Of a stretch of 64,000 bases of DNA, positions 24,401 through 35,442 are shown one piece after another (position 1 is the stretch's first letter; every line of letters starts with the position of its first letter). The notes beneath the pieces were generated by a model. That model searched no databases, was not told the DNA's origin, and saw nothing but the letters and a program-made list of their open reading frames with translations. Origin of the DNA: Euborellia annulipes (Eukaryota; Arthropoda; Insecta; Dermaptera; Anisolabididae); assembly GCA_023213315.1 (NCBI GenBank), contig JAKCPI010026326.1:1-64000 (forward strand), in the 5' to 3' direction. A program made the translations under genes and the position numbers.

Positions 24401-27400
24401 GATATATTGACTGGCTAATGAACAGTCTATTTGAGCATTGATTGAAAAAATTCCATCCTTTTCAAACAAGACTCTACCTAGTTTATAATTCACTAATGTC
24501 CGCTTGTCTGTCTGTTCTTCAGTCTCGCTCTATTTGTGCAACTTCCCGTTGGAATTTTGAAACGAAATTTTATATGCTTAAAGATGACCTTCTAGGGAAT
24601 ACAAGAAACTTATTTTCATCCCGAAATTCCTACAACTTTTTGAGTTATTAATTCCTAAATTTATGATTTCTCCCATAGGAAATGTATAGAGAAATATTTA
24701 TGTATTCTTTCCATTTGTGTTTTCTATGAATGTAAACAAATCCTCAAGCACGAATTTGATTGGAATAGTAATGATAATTTTTTTTTATAACTAAGAAAAG
24801 GCGAAGGTCCGCCGCAGGCGGGCCCGAGCCAGCTGGCGGGGAGTCCAGTGTGTTGGTGCAAATGGGCATAAATGTAACTATTTGTAAGAAAATCTGAGAT
24901 CCATTTTGATGGGACCAACAAATTGTAATAAAATAAATAAATGGATACCACGTTCGAAACTTTTTAAGGTCAAAGATTTTTTGGAAGAGTATATTCATTT
25001 TTAACTCCTTCCCCCTTATTTGGTTTTACAATACGTAAGGATTTTAAATAAGTTAGTGCTGTGCCGGCGGCCTAGGATAAAGGTAGTCCGTCTCCCGCGA
25101 AAGCCTAGAGATCCTGGTTCTAGTCCTGAGGGTGCAATTTTGCCCAATCATTAACTTATCTTGCAAATTTGCTATCAAAATAAAAAATATTTCTTAGTTA
25201 AAATTAGTTTTCTTAATATTTTATACCTATATTTTTTTTTTTAGATTCCGTGGTTTGGTCTTCATACGGTCTTGCTTACAAATAACAAAAATTACGATAT
25301 TTTTATTATCTCGGATAATTAAAAAAAATCTGAAAATTGATAGAACTATTAAGTTATTCATACCAAATTTCACCAAAATCAAAATTAGTCTAGTCAAGAG
25401 AGTGGATCTGACTTGGAATTTGCTTGTTTGTAAATTTTAACTTTGTTATGGAAGCGTTTCTATTCTAGAAAAGATAAATATTAGGGATAAAAGAAAAAAA
25501 AGGGATCGAAGATGGGATTGGGAATAATTGATAGCATCCTTCGAAATAAGTCAATAACGGGGTGGGTGGATAAATTGTTAGAAGAAAATAACAAAATAGA
25601 GAGATACTCAAATAATCCCTTTGGTCTCCTATTCTCACCTCCACATTATTCAAGTAGATAATTAGTTTATTAAAAAAAAAAGAATATAAATTATTAATAT
25701 CAATCAATGGGGACTTTCCCCAAACTTCTTCGTGAATGACCCTTTTCAACATAGTTTCCTTTAAGCTGCGCATATGCGCAATTGCTCCCTAAATTTAATA
25801 CCCGCTGCAATAAATTGCACAGGGAAATTTATTTCTCTCGCAGTCATAATCATAAAATTAAACAAATAAAGAAAACGTTAATTTAAAAGGCTCTTAAGAA
25901 AATGAATATAAATAAAGACTTAAATTTTTATAAGACGTTTCGGGTTCCTCAGGTCAAGTTTCTTAAGGTGGGTGTCTCGAAGTGCTGATAATTGAGAGGT
26001 TCCAGCGGCTACAATTTTGAAGCTATCAATTTTTTTTAGATTAATCACGTTAAATAAAAGATATTTAAAAAAATTCGGGCTATATCTTATAGATAATTAA
26101 ATTAGTAATCATTGTGTTAAAAAATAATTAATTTATTTGCTGGAACATTTCAAATGAATTGGAATAAAACGCTTGTTTCCTTATGGGAAGAACTAACGCC
26201 ATCTCTTGCAGGCTAGAGTAACCAGCTTCTGAATCGGCTACTAACGATTGTCGAGACGTGCACCTTAAAAAATTTTCTTTCTTCAATCATAGATTTAATA
26301 TTATTTTTTTTAGTTTAGTAATAAATTAAAGTATTAATCAAAAAAAAAAATTATTTTTCAGGAATCGATTTCAAACAAAAAATTATCAACTTAGATGGGA
26401 CTCCAATAAAACTTCAAATTTGGTAAGAAATATTTACAATAAATACTATTTTATAAATAATAATAAATTAATTAAATAGGATATTTTCTTTTTAAGGGAT
26501 ACAGCTGGCCAAGAAAGATTTCGTACTTTGACAACTGCTTATTATCGAGGGGCTATGGGAATTTTATTAATGTATGACGTCACGAGTTTAGATTCATTTA
26601 ATCATTTGAGCTACTGGCTAAGGAATATACAAGAGGTATTAAAATATAATTCATTTGATGTGATTTGATATAAAAAATACTTTTTTTTAGTAGAATAAAT
26701 AAAAGACCAAGCTCTTTAGATTCCACAGCAACGTTTCGGTCCACTATGCAACGATCTTTATGGCTAGGGTTCAGACAAAAATCTTCTTACGTTCTTTGAT
26801 AGACATTTAATAAAAACCCTTACATCTATCCAGGGACGGATTAATACAATTTTGTCGGTGGGGGTGGTTTTTTTTCTATTATTTAAGGTCTTTTTCGATT
26901 CATATATAGGGTAAGAGAAAGTAAAAATATATTTTAGGTAAAAAATCATAATTTCTTTAGATGTCTAACTTTTTCAATTTTTTCTCTCTTCTTCTCCACC
27001 CCCCCCCTTAATCTGCCCCTTAATCTATCAGATATAATCCATTCAGCGCCAAAGTCCATATGGTTAATTTTAAATTAAATGTCTATCAAAGAGGGTTTTT
27101 CTATTGACTGAACTTTGGGCATGAAGACCGAAACGTCGCTGTGGGTTCTATAATAAAGAAATAAATATAGCTGCTTGGTCTTTTATTTATTGTACTACAT
27201 AGAGATTCAGCTATTCACGTCGCTAACATACTTTTTTTTAAATTAAAGCTAAATATATATATTTAACCTAATGAAGGCTGGTAGATCCAGCTAGTTTAAT
27301 ATTACCGACAGAGGGGATAAATTCCTAAAACATGAGCTGAAAGAATACTTTGAAGGCTTAACAGTTCCATTAAAGTTATTAAAAAAAAAAAAAACCCGCG

Positions 27401-29808
27401 GAATTAATCATAAATTGCCAATAAGATTTAAATTTTGTAATATATTTTTTCGTTTTTTTTTAATTTGATTTAAAGTCTTTTTTTGGCTTCGAAGGCCATT
27501 TAGGCCCCGTCTCTATTTGGCTACCAATTCAATCGAAATAACGGGATGCGAACCCTAGGCCTTATGTGCAGTGAGCGCCACAATTAAGTCCCCACCTGAT
27601 AGCTAGAGCCTTAAGTATATGGTAAATGGTGATGACCGAAAAGGTAAAACGTAAAATCTGGTACAGATGATTTTATTTTACCTTTTTCAAATTTAAAATT
27701 ATTCCACCATTTACCATATACTTAAGGCTCTAGCTATCAGGTGTGGACTTAATTGTGGCGCTCACTGTACCAGAAGCTAATGCTCTAGCCCTGAGCTACT
27801 GGTCAAGGGTTATTTAATTATGATTAGCGGAAATTTTTATTTGATAGAAAAAAACGGTGCAATTTTTTAAATGTAGAGTCGGCCCCATAAGTGTCCGATA
27901 TACTCGAGAGTGGAGCCTTGAGCTTAGGCAACCGAAATGCTTAGCCGGATGTGTTGTTTTAAAAGTAGCTTTTCCCATTCAGTAAGCTCAAGGCTCCACT
28001 TCGAGTACATAAGGCACTTGTGAAGCTGACTGTGCGTATAACGAACGGTACCCAACCACTTTAGTTCAAATACGCATTATTATTTTTTATTTTTTTTTTA
28101 TTTCATTATTTTACATTTTCTAGATTTTATTAATTAGTGATTTTGTTTTTTTAATCTGTACATAGAACGCTTCTCCGGATGTCGTTAAAGTTTTAGCTGG
28201 GAATAAATGTGATGCAACAACACAACGAGCAGTCGACACAGAAAGAGGACAAAAGGTTCATTTACCTTTAAATATTTTTATTATTTCTTTATTATAATAC
28301 TTTTCTTACTTTTTTTTAGATTGCAGAAAATTTCGATATTCCTTTCTTTGAAGTTTCTTGTAAAAATAATATTAATATAGAAGATGCTTTTTTGACACTC
28401 GCAAGAAGAATTAGGGAACAACGTGAAAGACGAGTAAGTTCATTTAAAAAAAAACTCATCCAAATATTACAAGCAAGATCAGAATAATGTCTGTCAAATT
28501 TCTAAAAATCAGGCCATTAGTTTCTGAGCGAAGGCCAGACAAAGAAAACTTAGCCAATAAATAGAATCGAAAAGTTGTTCAGAATAATCTTTGTTCTAAT
28601 CTTTGATACTCTGATCACTATTACTCGAGAAACAAATAATATTTCGGCTCGAGCCATGCACTTAATTTTTTTTTGTTATGTACTGTACAGTGCAATAATA
28701 TTCATTTGACGAGTTCCACGGACTTATTTAGAAAGGTTCCTAATTTGTTCTGCACTCTTGAGGGGAAATTATAATTTTAAAGCTGTTGGCATGTTTTTGC
28801 GATGGAGTTAGGGGTCTTAAAAATTTAGCCAAAAACCCCAACTATTAATATAACGAAAATTTGCCAACAGATGGCAGGATGGTAGAGATATATGTATTTG
28901 TTTGATTTTCGTTGATCTTTTAATAATGTAGAGTTTATAAATATTATTATATATCCAGAATTCGCAGGGACTTTGCAGCCAGGAGACTAAATAAAAAAAT
29001 CTTTTTACTTTAGTGTGTACAAAAGAAAATACCTAAGATCTTGTATAATTGACAATATTTGCCCTGATCAAGGTCGTCGTGATCGGCGACCGAAACGTCG
29101 GCAAATAAAAATTAAATAAAAGATTTTTTTATTTAATCTCCTGGCTACAAAGTCCCTGCGAATCCTGAGTAAATCTCCACAGCCATAAAACATCAAATTA
29201 TTATATATCATTTATATAACAGCATAAAAATATATAAATATATATAAGTGATCTGGTAATGCCGGCTGTTAGACTAGCCTGCCATCTTTTACAAGTGTGC
29301 TGAACTATTTGGCCGTTAATTTTTAATTAAATACGAAATTTATTTTTGACTTGGACACCACTTTATTTAATTAATATAGGGGTTGTGGCATTTAAGGAAG
29401 GCAGTTAGTTGCTCTGTGAAACATCTTTCTGGGTATACGACTATGGGCTGTGGGCGGGGCTACGTAGCAGTTGAAAAACGAAGAGAGCATGCATACGACT
29501 GACCCTTCAAACAGTCATAAACGGACCCTAATATAATATTTCTCTATTTCAAAGTTGTCTTTCAAAGGACAAATTTTTTTTTTTTTTTAATCTTGCTCCA
29601 AATCCTGAATTATGAGGCTTTAAAAAAATACCGATTGATTTTTAGAATTGTATTATTGTATTTTATTTATAATACAAAATTTGATGATTTTCAGGCAAGC
29701 TTGTTTGATTCGGCTGAACGATCAGGTGACGACAAAGCGAGAAATTTACTCGACGATTCAAAACACGACTCGAAAGAAGAGGAAGGAGGATCTCGATGCG
29801 GATGCTAG
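21417..29808 (+). CDS. Rab family small GTPase, Rab8/10/13-like, six exons
   Basis: Exons 21417-21540, 26362-26422, 26497-26635, 28166-28255, 28320-28433 and 29695-29808 join in frame with GT-AG introns to give 213 aa. Motifs: P-loop GDSNVGKT (15-22), switch I STIG with T40, WDTAGQERF (62-70), NKCD (121-124) and a G5 motif reading SCK instead of the usual SAK (151-153). The C-terminus is GGSRCGC, a CxC double geranylgeranylation site. The core ([31 protein letters not shown]) is closest to the Rab8/10/13 group, which acts in post-Golgi membrane traffic; the N-terminal part and the acidic/Lys tail differ from those I know. Exon 1 splits the switch I/IDFK boundary. Intron 1 is 4.8 kb and repeat-filled; the second and fourth introns are 74 and 64 bp. 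Orthology is uncertain, the GTPase call is not. Confidence 0.93.
21600..22090 (+). repeat. Dispersed repeat in Rab intron 1 (ctttctcttacc family)
   Basis: Contains tatatagggaaagtattcga, a catgtcataaattcgatg block, agattttgatgg and, near 22045, cgggacccacttttttggac. The order matches 7235-7420 and 23815-23950. Confidence 0.55.
22190..22435. repeat. Tandem pair of agtactagta blocks, Rab intron 1
   Basis: ttggaaaaaactaaaaaagt, with acatcagtaaagta following, occurs twice (22201 and 22340 regions). Both copies are the inverse of the ttactgatgcactttttcag block at 18600. Confidence 0.5.
22480..22612. repeat. Fold-back element, Rab intron 1
   Basis: Arms aaaattgttgaa, then taaaataaaagcgt and gggcgctt, are the inverse of aagcgccctacgcttttatt and ttcaacaatttt. 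The loop is about 45 nt. Confidence 0.65.
22707..22776. repeat. Palindromic ctggtgtg-type repeat, truncated
   Basis: aaaaaatctggtgtgacaag, then cacagaacacaactttc, then the inverse gagaaagttgtgtt; the outer right arm is missing. Confidence 0.55.
22883..23157. mobile_element. hAT-like MITE, Rab intron 1
   Basis: Inverted ends c(a)cgggcggataca and tggatccgcccttg are flanked by 8 bp duplications attatggc/attacggc (one mismatch). G- and C-runs sit just inside both ends. Same family as 31240-31470. Confidence 0.65.
23815..23950 (+). repeat. Dispersed repeat (ctttctcttacc family)
   Basis: actttctcttaccctatata, gagagaaagtattgcgttca, cgatatccagattttgatgg and gtgggtcccgcaaatt, then a short (GT)n. Confidence 0.6.
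24000..24395. repeat. Inverted pair of tRNA-derived SINEs (family C), 396 bp fold-back
   Basis: The minus-strand copy (about 24028-24110) and the plus-strand copy (24280-24365) share ccggcgccctaggataaggg, tggaggtcctggttcgactc (B box) and a ggtgcaattttgc tail. The fold-back continues through the centre (gcctagagaaagatctt and its inverse), leaving a spacer of under 40 nt. Confidence 0.75.
25058..25145 (+). repeat. tRNA-derived SINE (family C)
   Basis: gccggcggcctaggataaag, a mutated B box ctggttctagtcc and the ggtgcaattttgcc tail. Third, diverged copy, still in Rab intron 1. Confidence 0.65.
25977..26264. mobile_element. TTAA-flanked MITE (family E), Rab intron 1
   Basis: ttaa duplications flank inverted ends ggtgggtgtctcga and cgagacgtgcacc. 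The interior matches 62310-62687, including aagatatttaaaaaaattcg, ttagtaatcattgtgttaaa and aactaacgccatctcttg. A TTAA duplication suggests mobilisation by a piggyBac-type transposase, though the ends do not start CCC. Confidence 0.65.
26690..27200. repeat. Fold-back of Penelope-motif flanks, Rab intron 3
   Basis: Left (agtagaataaataaaagacc, then agcaacgtttcggtcc) mirrors right (gaccgaaacgtcgctgtggg ... ttggtcttttatttattgta). The right half carries a GACCGAAACGTC box, but CTGA is displaced, so no intact ribozyme core remains. The interior has another ctttctcttacc-type fragment and C-runs near 27000. Confidence 0.55.
27472..27570 (-). repeat. SINE A fragment
   Basis: Minus strand: B-box-like gggttcgcatcc, then ggggcctaaatggccttcga and an AAGAC tail, as at 59350. 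It lies beside a fold-back. Confidence 0.5.
27553..28045. repeat. Two adjacent fold-backs, Rab intron 3
   Basis: 27553-27775: gtgcagtgagcgccacaatt, then ctgatagctagagcc and taccattt blocks, mirrored on the right. 27878-28045: ataagtgtccg, gagtggagccttgagctta and its inverse taagctcaaggctccacttc. Each encloses a loop of 50-100 nt. Confidence 0.6.
28970..29165. repeat. Fold-back with hammerhead-type motif, Rab intron 5
   Basis: Left cagaattcgcagggactttg, then agccaggagactaaat, mirrors right atttaatctcctggct and acaaagtccctgcgaatcct. Confidence 0.7.
29058..29105 (+). ncRNA. Hammerhead-type ribozyme motif, one core change
   Basis: TTTGCC, CTGATCA, A, GGTCG loop CGACC, GAAACGTC, GGCAAA. Stem I is a perfect 6 bp and stem II a perfect 5 bp. 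The core reads CTGATCA where CTGANGA is required, so this copy is predicted inactive. Confidence 0.55.
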
Positions 29809-30760
29809 CGAGATTCCATCTGGAGCAGAGGACAAGAGATAAGAATACAATCATAATAACAATTCATTCTAATTCCTATTCATAGAAATGCTACTAACAC
29901 ACCTAAGAAATAATTTTCTACATTCTGACCTGTGTAAGAAAATGCATTGAAGATTAAAAAAAAAAAGTAGAATAAAATTCTCCATTTTTAGGGAGATAAT
30001 TGAAAATAAATCAAAATAAAAAGGAGAGTTGATTAGAGAGAAATTTTAGTTAAAAACTCAATTTTAACTTTAATGATATTTTCATAATATTAAAATCATT
30101 AAGAATTCATCCTAAAGATATCTTTCAAATATTTCAATCAATATACGTAAATGGCATCTAGGAAGAAATAGAGTAGATATATATATATATAAGATGTTAC
30201 TGAAATTATTTATTCTATCTCTATCATAAAATTTTGAACAAACGCTTGACTTGGATTTTAAAAGAAATGACATTTTTGTTTTTGATATCACCAACAACAA
30301 ATATAAACAAGATCCGAAAACTTATAAATGCCAGTTTTTTCTAATCCGAGTTCAGCTTTGGACTTGTCTAAAACTTTATGATATTAATAGAATTTTACTT
30401 TTTTCGTTTAAAGGGAGATAATTATCAAATTATTCACTCAACGATCAGAAAGAATTGTTTGTTTTTTTTTGTAATTCAAAAAGTAATTAGCCTACTTTTC
30501 TTATGAGTTGGAAACTTTTAAATAGTTTATTCTCATTTTAAAGCATTTTAAAAGGTGAAATTTAGAAAAAAAGAAATTGTATGTTTATTGGAATTTATTT
30601 CTCAAGTTGATATGAATTGAATTTTTTGAATTTCTTTAGATAATATAATATTTTTCGAATTTTAGCAGGCTGCACAATTAAAATTGATTATTTTATATAT
30701 ATATAATATAAATTTTGGGTGAGTTAGTGGCTGTAGATATGATAATGTTGGAGTTGCGAA
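29809..30760 (+). other. 3' untranslated and downstream region of the Rab gene
   Basis: An AATAAA at 29971-29976, about 165 bases after the stop, is a plausible polyadenylation signal. The remainder is AT-rich without recognised features. Confidence 0.45.
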
Positions 30761-30764
30761 GATG

Positions 30765-30960
30765 TAGCCAATGAGGTTTTGACCAATGAAACACCAATTC
30801 CCAGTTGAGACGTTTCGGCGAAATTTTATTTTGCCATCTTCAGTCGTTTAAGCAATTTTTTCATGTTTATAAACATGAAAATTGCTTAAACAACTGAAGA
30901 TGGCAAAAAATGGCCGAAACGTCTCGATTGGGAATTGGTGTTTCATTGGTCCGTTTTCGT
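30765..30960. repeat. Fold-back carrying two opposed hammerhead-type motifs
   Basis: accaatgaaacaccaattcc ... ggaattggtgtttcattggt, with a central palindrome catgtttataaacatg. One motif lies in each arm: minus 30805-30848 and plus 30889-30930. Both have CTGAAGA, T, GGC...GCC, GAAACGTC; stem I is poor in both. Confidence 0.65.
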
Positions 30961-31029
30961 TAATAAAAAATAGCTTTAATGGAATAAATTATATTTTCTG
31001 ATTTATTTGTATTTAATAAAAATACTCAC

Positions 31030-31126
31030 CTAGCATTGGGTGGGACCATATAAAGGTCATTTCGACAACTGTTGCAACTAGAACGTCCCTCTGGGGTTGA
31101 AACGTCCGCTTTTTGGCCCCAATGCT
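31030..31126. repeat. Small decayed fold-back with GAAACGTC box
   Basis: agcattgggtggg/ccccaatgct ends; the interior has ggttgaaacgtcc but no CTGANGA. Confidence 0.4.
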
Positions 31127-31239
31127 ATGTGTTTAAACTAAAAATATAATTTACCAATAATACCAAAACTAACATAGCATTTGATAAGAATAAGCCATAA
31201 GACTCTTATACTAGAAAATATAGAAACGATTGTAACAAT

Positions 31240-31470
31240 CAAGGGCGGATCCAGAGGGGGGTAATCTGGGGTAACTGATCGCACAGCACACAACTTTCTC
31301 TTACTTTCGGTAATTTAAAGTTGCATTTTGTACTTGTTTACCAGAATATATAAAACAAATTTTTAAGTATTTATATTAAAAATAATATTTAATTTACAAA
31401 AAAAAATATTTTTCAAAATCGGGGGGGGGGAAAAATCCCCCCTCCCCCCCCCCCCTTGTATCCGCCCTTG
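31240..31470. mobile_element. hAT-like MITE
   Basis: Inverted ends caagggcggatcca and tgtatccgcccttg, with 8 bp flanks gtaacaat/gtgacatt (six of eight match). G- and C-runs lie inside the ends. The interior contains the ctttctcttac block seen at 22883-23157. Confidence 0.65.
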
Positions 31471-31479
31471 GTGACATTA

Positions 31480-32290
31480 TATATCACTAATCAAATTTAA
31501 TTGTTCGCCTAAATTCAAAAAATAAAATTATTTGAAAATATCATATCCTGATAAATTTAATAAAAATGTCACTCTGTTGAAAAGCTCTTTAATTAAAAGA
31601 AAACAAAAATAAAAATAAGTTTCCGGAGTGCCAAGATAATGAAATGACAATTTTTTTAATAAGAAATAAATAAATATAGAGTGATTTCTTAGGAGGGTTC
31701 AATTATTAGCGAATCTACTTAGAGATTAGGTATATATATATCAAAAGAAATAATTTTCTCTACAAAAAAATAAAATAAAAATATATATACATTTATGATA
31801 AAAAAAAAGCTTTAATTTAATAAAATACCAAAAAAAAAGGGCCAAACATGTTTGTACTTTTCAATTTAGAGTATTCTTCGTATTTTTAATTAATATTATC
31901 ATTAATATAAGGATTATTTTATAATTTCGTCTTTTATATTTTTAGAATGTTATATCAAATTTTATATATCTATCATCAAATTCAAATTATCTATTGATTG
32001 GTGCAAAACTCAACGATTAATTTCATTTTAGATGAAGGAAAAAAACGCCGGCTGCTCATAGATTTTAGTGAGTAATTATTAATATATATATATAGGCCTA
32101 TATATTCTTAAACAAAATTACAACTTATCTCAAAATCACAATTTTATTTTTCGTTTCAGTCGGTGAACAAAGTCAGATAAAATTTAAATATCTTGAATAT
32201 AGGAACAATCCCACATTTAGGCAGATAAAGTGGTTATTTTGAAAAAAGTTGTAATTTTGTTTAAGAATTTATGTATAAATCCATATATAT
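31480..32290. other. AT-rich intergenic stretch, nothing recognised
   Basis: Low-complexity AT sequence with short (TA)n tracts; no coding or repeat boundary identified. Confidence 0.4.
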
Positions 32291-32291
32291 A

Positions 32292-33133
32292 CAGTGTCCG
32301 GCATAAAGAATAGTAGAATATAAAAGGGGCAGAACATCGAAACAAATTGAAAATTTTATTGAAACAAACATTGAAAACAAAGAAAAAATATATGCCATTG
32401 ACCATACCATACATGCCATTTCTTGGTTTTGAATATGACCAGGCGTCGAATGAAGGCTTCCATCACCCGATCCAGCACGTTCAATGTGATCTCCTCGACA
32501 GCTGGGCGTATTCTTTCCTTGAGTTCAGGTTTACGGTATTAGGACGTGTAGCGTACACTTTTCTCTTCAAGTATTCCCACAAGAAGAAGTCAGGGACAGT
32601 CAGATCGGGTGACCGTGCTGGCCAATGAATGTCTGAAAATCTAGAAAAATGACGCCGGAAGATAGTCATGGTCATGGACTGGGAGGCCGTGGGATCTGTT
32701 GGAACCATATATCGTTGTTGTTCAACCTTGGAAGGAGGGAGTCATTTGGACATCGCGATCGTTATTAACCGTTACTGCACGGCCATCAAGATCCTGAAAG
32801 GAATATGGACCGATGATGCCAGACGAAGCCACGCAGCACCACACTGTCACTCGTTCACTGAGCAGGGGTTTCTCATGCAGTAGACGAGGATTACCTTGGT
32901 TAATTGGCGCCTAGTATCATCAATTCTGTTAATTTCTGCTTTCATTCGACGCCTGTAGGAATGCGCTGAACGTGTTGGCGACCATCTGTATGGTGTCTTA
33001 TTCAAAACCAAGTAATGGCATGTATGGTTTAGTAAATGGCATATATTTTTCTTTGTTTTCAATGTTTCTTTCAATAAAATTTTTAATTTATTTTGTCTCT
33101 TTTATGTCCTACTATTCATTATGCCGGACCCTG
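32292..33133. mobile_element. Tc1/mariner-like element with ~150 bp inverted ends
   Basis: Ends cagtgtccggcataa and ttatgccggaccctg sit between TA-rich flanks. The inverted similarity runs inward about 150 bp (ttttctttgttttcaatgtt, ccatacatgccat blocks). It encloses a decayed minus-strand transposase. Its 842 bp are too short for a full element. Confidence 0.75.
32400..32708 (-). pseudogene. Tc1/mariner transposase C-terminal remnant
   Basis: The minus strand encodes DIHWPARSPDLTVPDFFLWE, then YLKRKVYATRP. This is the third catalytic Asp block and following strand of Tc1/mariner transposases of the FFLWGYLK..VY type. A one-base shift near 32530 separates it from a C-terminal segment ending near 32400. 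The helix-turn-helix and first two catalytic blocks are absent. Confidence 0.7.
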
Positions 33134-33344
33134 AATATATATATATATATAATCATTCTGTAAAATCTATGAGCAGCCGGATGGCATCTTATTTTTCCAG
33201 CGCGCGGGCTACATGCGGCCCTCCTTGAACATATTTCCGGTTCTCTAGATTCATCACACTTTTACAAAATATATATTTTTTTTTCCTCAAAAAATGTCTA
33301 TAATTAGTTGGTCTAAATCTAATATGGGGATATATAATTTTAAT

Positions 33345-33760
33345 ATAGACTACCAAAGTGATTACTTGTCGATTTTTGAGGGGATGGTCCTCATTAAGAA
33401 TATAAAATCACTTAATTTTTGGCTAATTTGTGCTTTATTATCTTAATATTTTTTGAATAGAAAATTAATTGGCCAACTCAGCGCTTAACTAGAATTTCGA
33501 TTTTTTATACAAATCAATTTTAAGACCTAAAACCTATAAATTATAATCATTTGTATGTTTTAGGCCTTGAAAATGATTTGTATAAAAAAAATCGAAAGTC
33601 TAGTTAAGCGCTGAGATGCCCAATTAAGTCGCTATTCAAAAAATATTAAGATAATAAAGCACAAATTTGCCAAAAATTAAGTTTAAATATTCTTAATGAA
33701 GACCATCCTCTCATAAATCGACAAGTAACCACCTTGATAGTCTATATTGATCAATATCTT
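33345..33760. repeat. 415 bp fold-back, arms about 190 bp
   Basis: Left (atagactaccaaagtgatta, ggatggtcctcattaagaat, cagcgcttaactagaatttc) mirrors right (gaaagtctagttaagcgctg, cttaatgaagaccatcctc, ccaccttgatagtctat). Arms are roughly 85-90 percent similar by eye. No protein motif. Confidence 0.7.
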
Positions 33761-33764
33761 GCCC

Positions 33765-34720
33765 AATTTCAAAACATCGTCAACTATATAATTTTATATG
33801 CCGCCCGCTGAATTACGATGTATTTCCAAAGTGGCCTCCAAGATCATTTGGTTTGGCCATTCTTGCTTTAAGATAAAGAAAATTAGCAGATTATTTTGGG
33901 TATATTCAGTGACCCTAATTTATATTAAAATAAAATTTGTATCAGTTTTTGGACGAAATATAAAATAATCTTTAAAAAAAAAATCTCCCAATTTTATACA
34001 AGGTCTAATAATTCTAATCGATGTACTTCGCAAGATAGAAAACGAACTTAAGCCTTGATTGTGCCTCTATTACCACTACTTCTCTAGTTGTACACTTCGC
34101 CCATCGCTAATACAGGCTTGTGTCGTTCAAAATGCACACATTAAATTAAATTCAACGGTCTATTTCGGCTATATATATATATATATAAATGAAAATAATA
34201 AATATGTAGTAACTAACCATGGTAAAGTAAATGATAAAAAAAATATATTTGTGTAATTGAATGCACTCTAAAGCTGGTCTTTAGTAGTGTAATCACCGAT
34301 GCGATAATTTAGAAGAAATTAATGTGAATTACTTTTAAAAAAAATTATATATATATATACCTAGAGCTTTTTATATAGATGGGAATAAGCAATGTGAATA
34401 TATATATATATATAAATTTATGTTTAAAAAAAATGACTCAATTGTAAAATAGACGTATTCAGCTGTTGCTAATTAGATATTAGAATAATATCTATATAAC
34501 AATTAATTCCTCAACACTAATATAAGATTTAGATTTTTTATATTTACCTTTCCCTTGACAAGTTTTCATTTGGGATATTGGTTCAAGTATTATTTAGAGA
34601 AATTAAATTTTATTTTTTTTTAAGTTTCGTATTCACTTGTTGTGTTGTTATATATAATATGCACACCGTTCAAAGTGTGACTCGATTCACAAAAGTGTGT
34701 GCACATGTATTGTGAGCACC
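33765..34720. other. AT-rich intergenic stretch, nothing recognised
   Basis: Several (AT)n tracts (34171-34187, 34397-34414); no supported gene. Confidence 0.4.
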
Positions 34721-34724
34721 AAAG

Positions 34725-34900
34725 TTAAGTCCTACCCATGCGTTTTCTACGTGTGATTATTTCATTGTTTTTATAAAAGAAAATGAAAAATCTTTTTTGG
34801 AGATTTTCTAAATTTCAACCATGAAAGTTTCCATTAAAAAATATATAATATATTTTTATAAACAATGAAATAATCACAAACGCATGGGTGGAACTTAATA
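34725..34900. mobile_element. MITE of the gattatttcattg family (family F)
   Basis: Inverted ends aagtcctacccatgcg ... gtgattatttcattg and caatgaaataatcac ... cgcatgggtggaactt. Related copies or halves lie at 49367, 50169-50540, 50815-51260, 51587-51690 and 57816-57988. Confidence 0.7.
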
Positions 34901-35187
34901 TTGTACATTTTATTAATTAAAAGGGCGAATGTTTAAAACGACGGGAGAGTCTTTTCGAGCTTTTTTTATTTTTGCTGCTCCTATACTTGTAACATCAAAA
35001 GCAACTTCTCTCCGGGCTATATATATATTCGAATACAGAAATATTATTATGATTTAGATTCATTCAATAGCGAATATGAAACTTGCAGAATCTATTTTGT
35101 GCGAATCATATTAATTATATATAATATTTAATTCTCAAAATGAAAATGAAATAAGTGTGTCTTCGTCTCTCTCTTTTCACTTTGAAG

Positions 35188-35434
35188 CAGGGCCATATTT
35201 CTAAATAGGCTGCAGCCTAGAGTGGCAAAAAATTTTAGGGGCCGCAGTTTGGCAATTTTTTCAAAAATCAAAATGGATTATTTCCAACTTTAATAATATT
35301 TTCTTTACAAATTTCAGTATACATTTATCGTATAAAGCATTGTTTTAAACAAATGTATTAAGGAAATATGACCTATAGAGGGGGCGGCAAATGGACTTTA
35401 GCCTATAGGCGGCATACAATTAAATCCGGCCCTG
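35188..35434. mobile_element. hAT MITE with perfect 8 bp target duplication
   Basis: ctttgaag at 35180-35187 and again at 35435-35442 flanks termini cagggcc...ggccctg. The duplication length is diagnostic of hAT. No coding in 247 bp. Confidence 0.8.
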
Positions 35435-35442
35435 CTTTGAAG

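Noticed and set aside
13846..34414. (TA)n tracts as CRISPR or satellite arrays
   Set aside because: They are ordinary short microsatellites. No CRISPR-like direct repeats with spacers exist here, and the host is a eukaryote.
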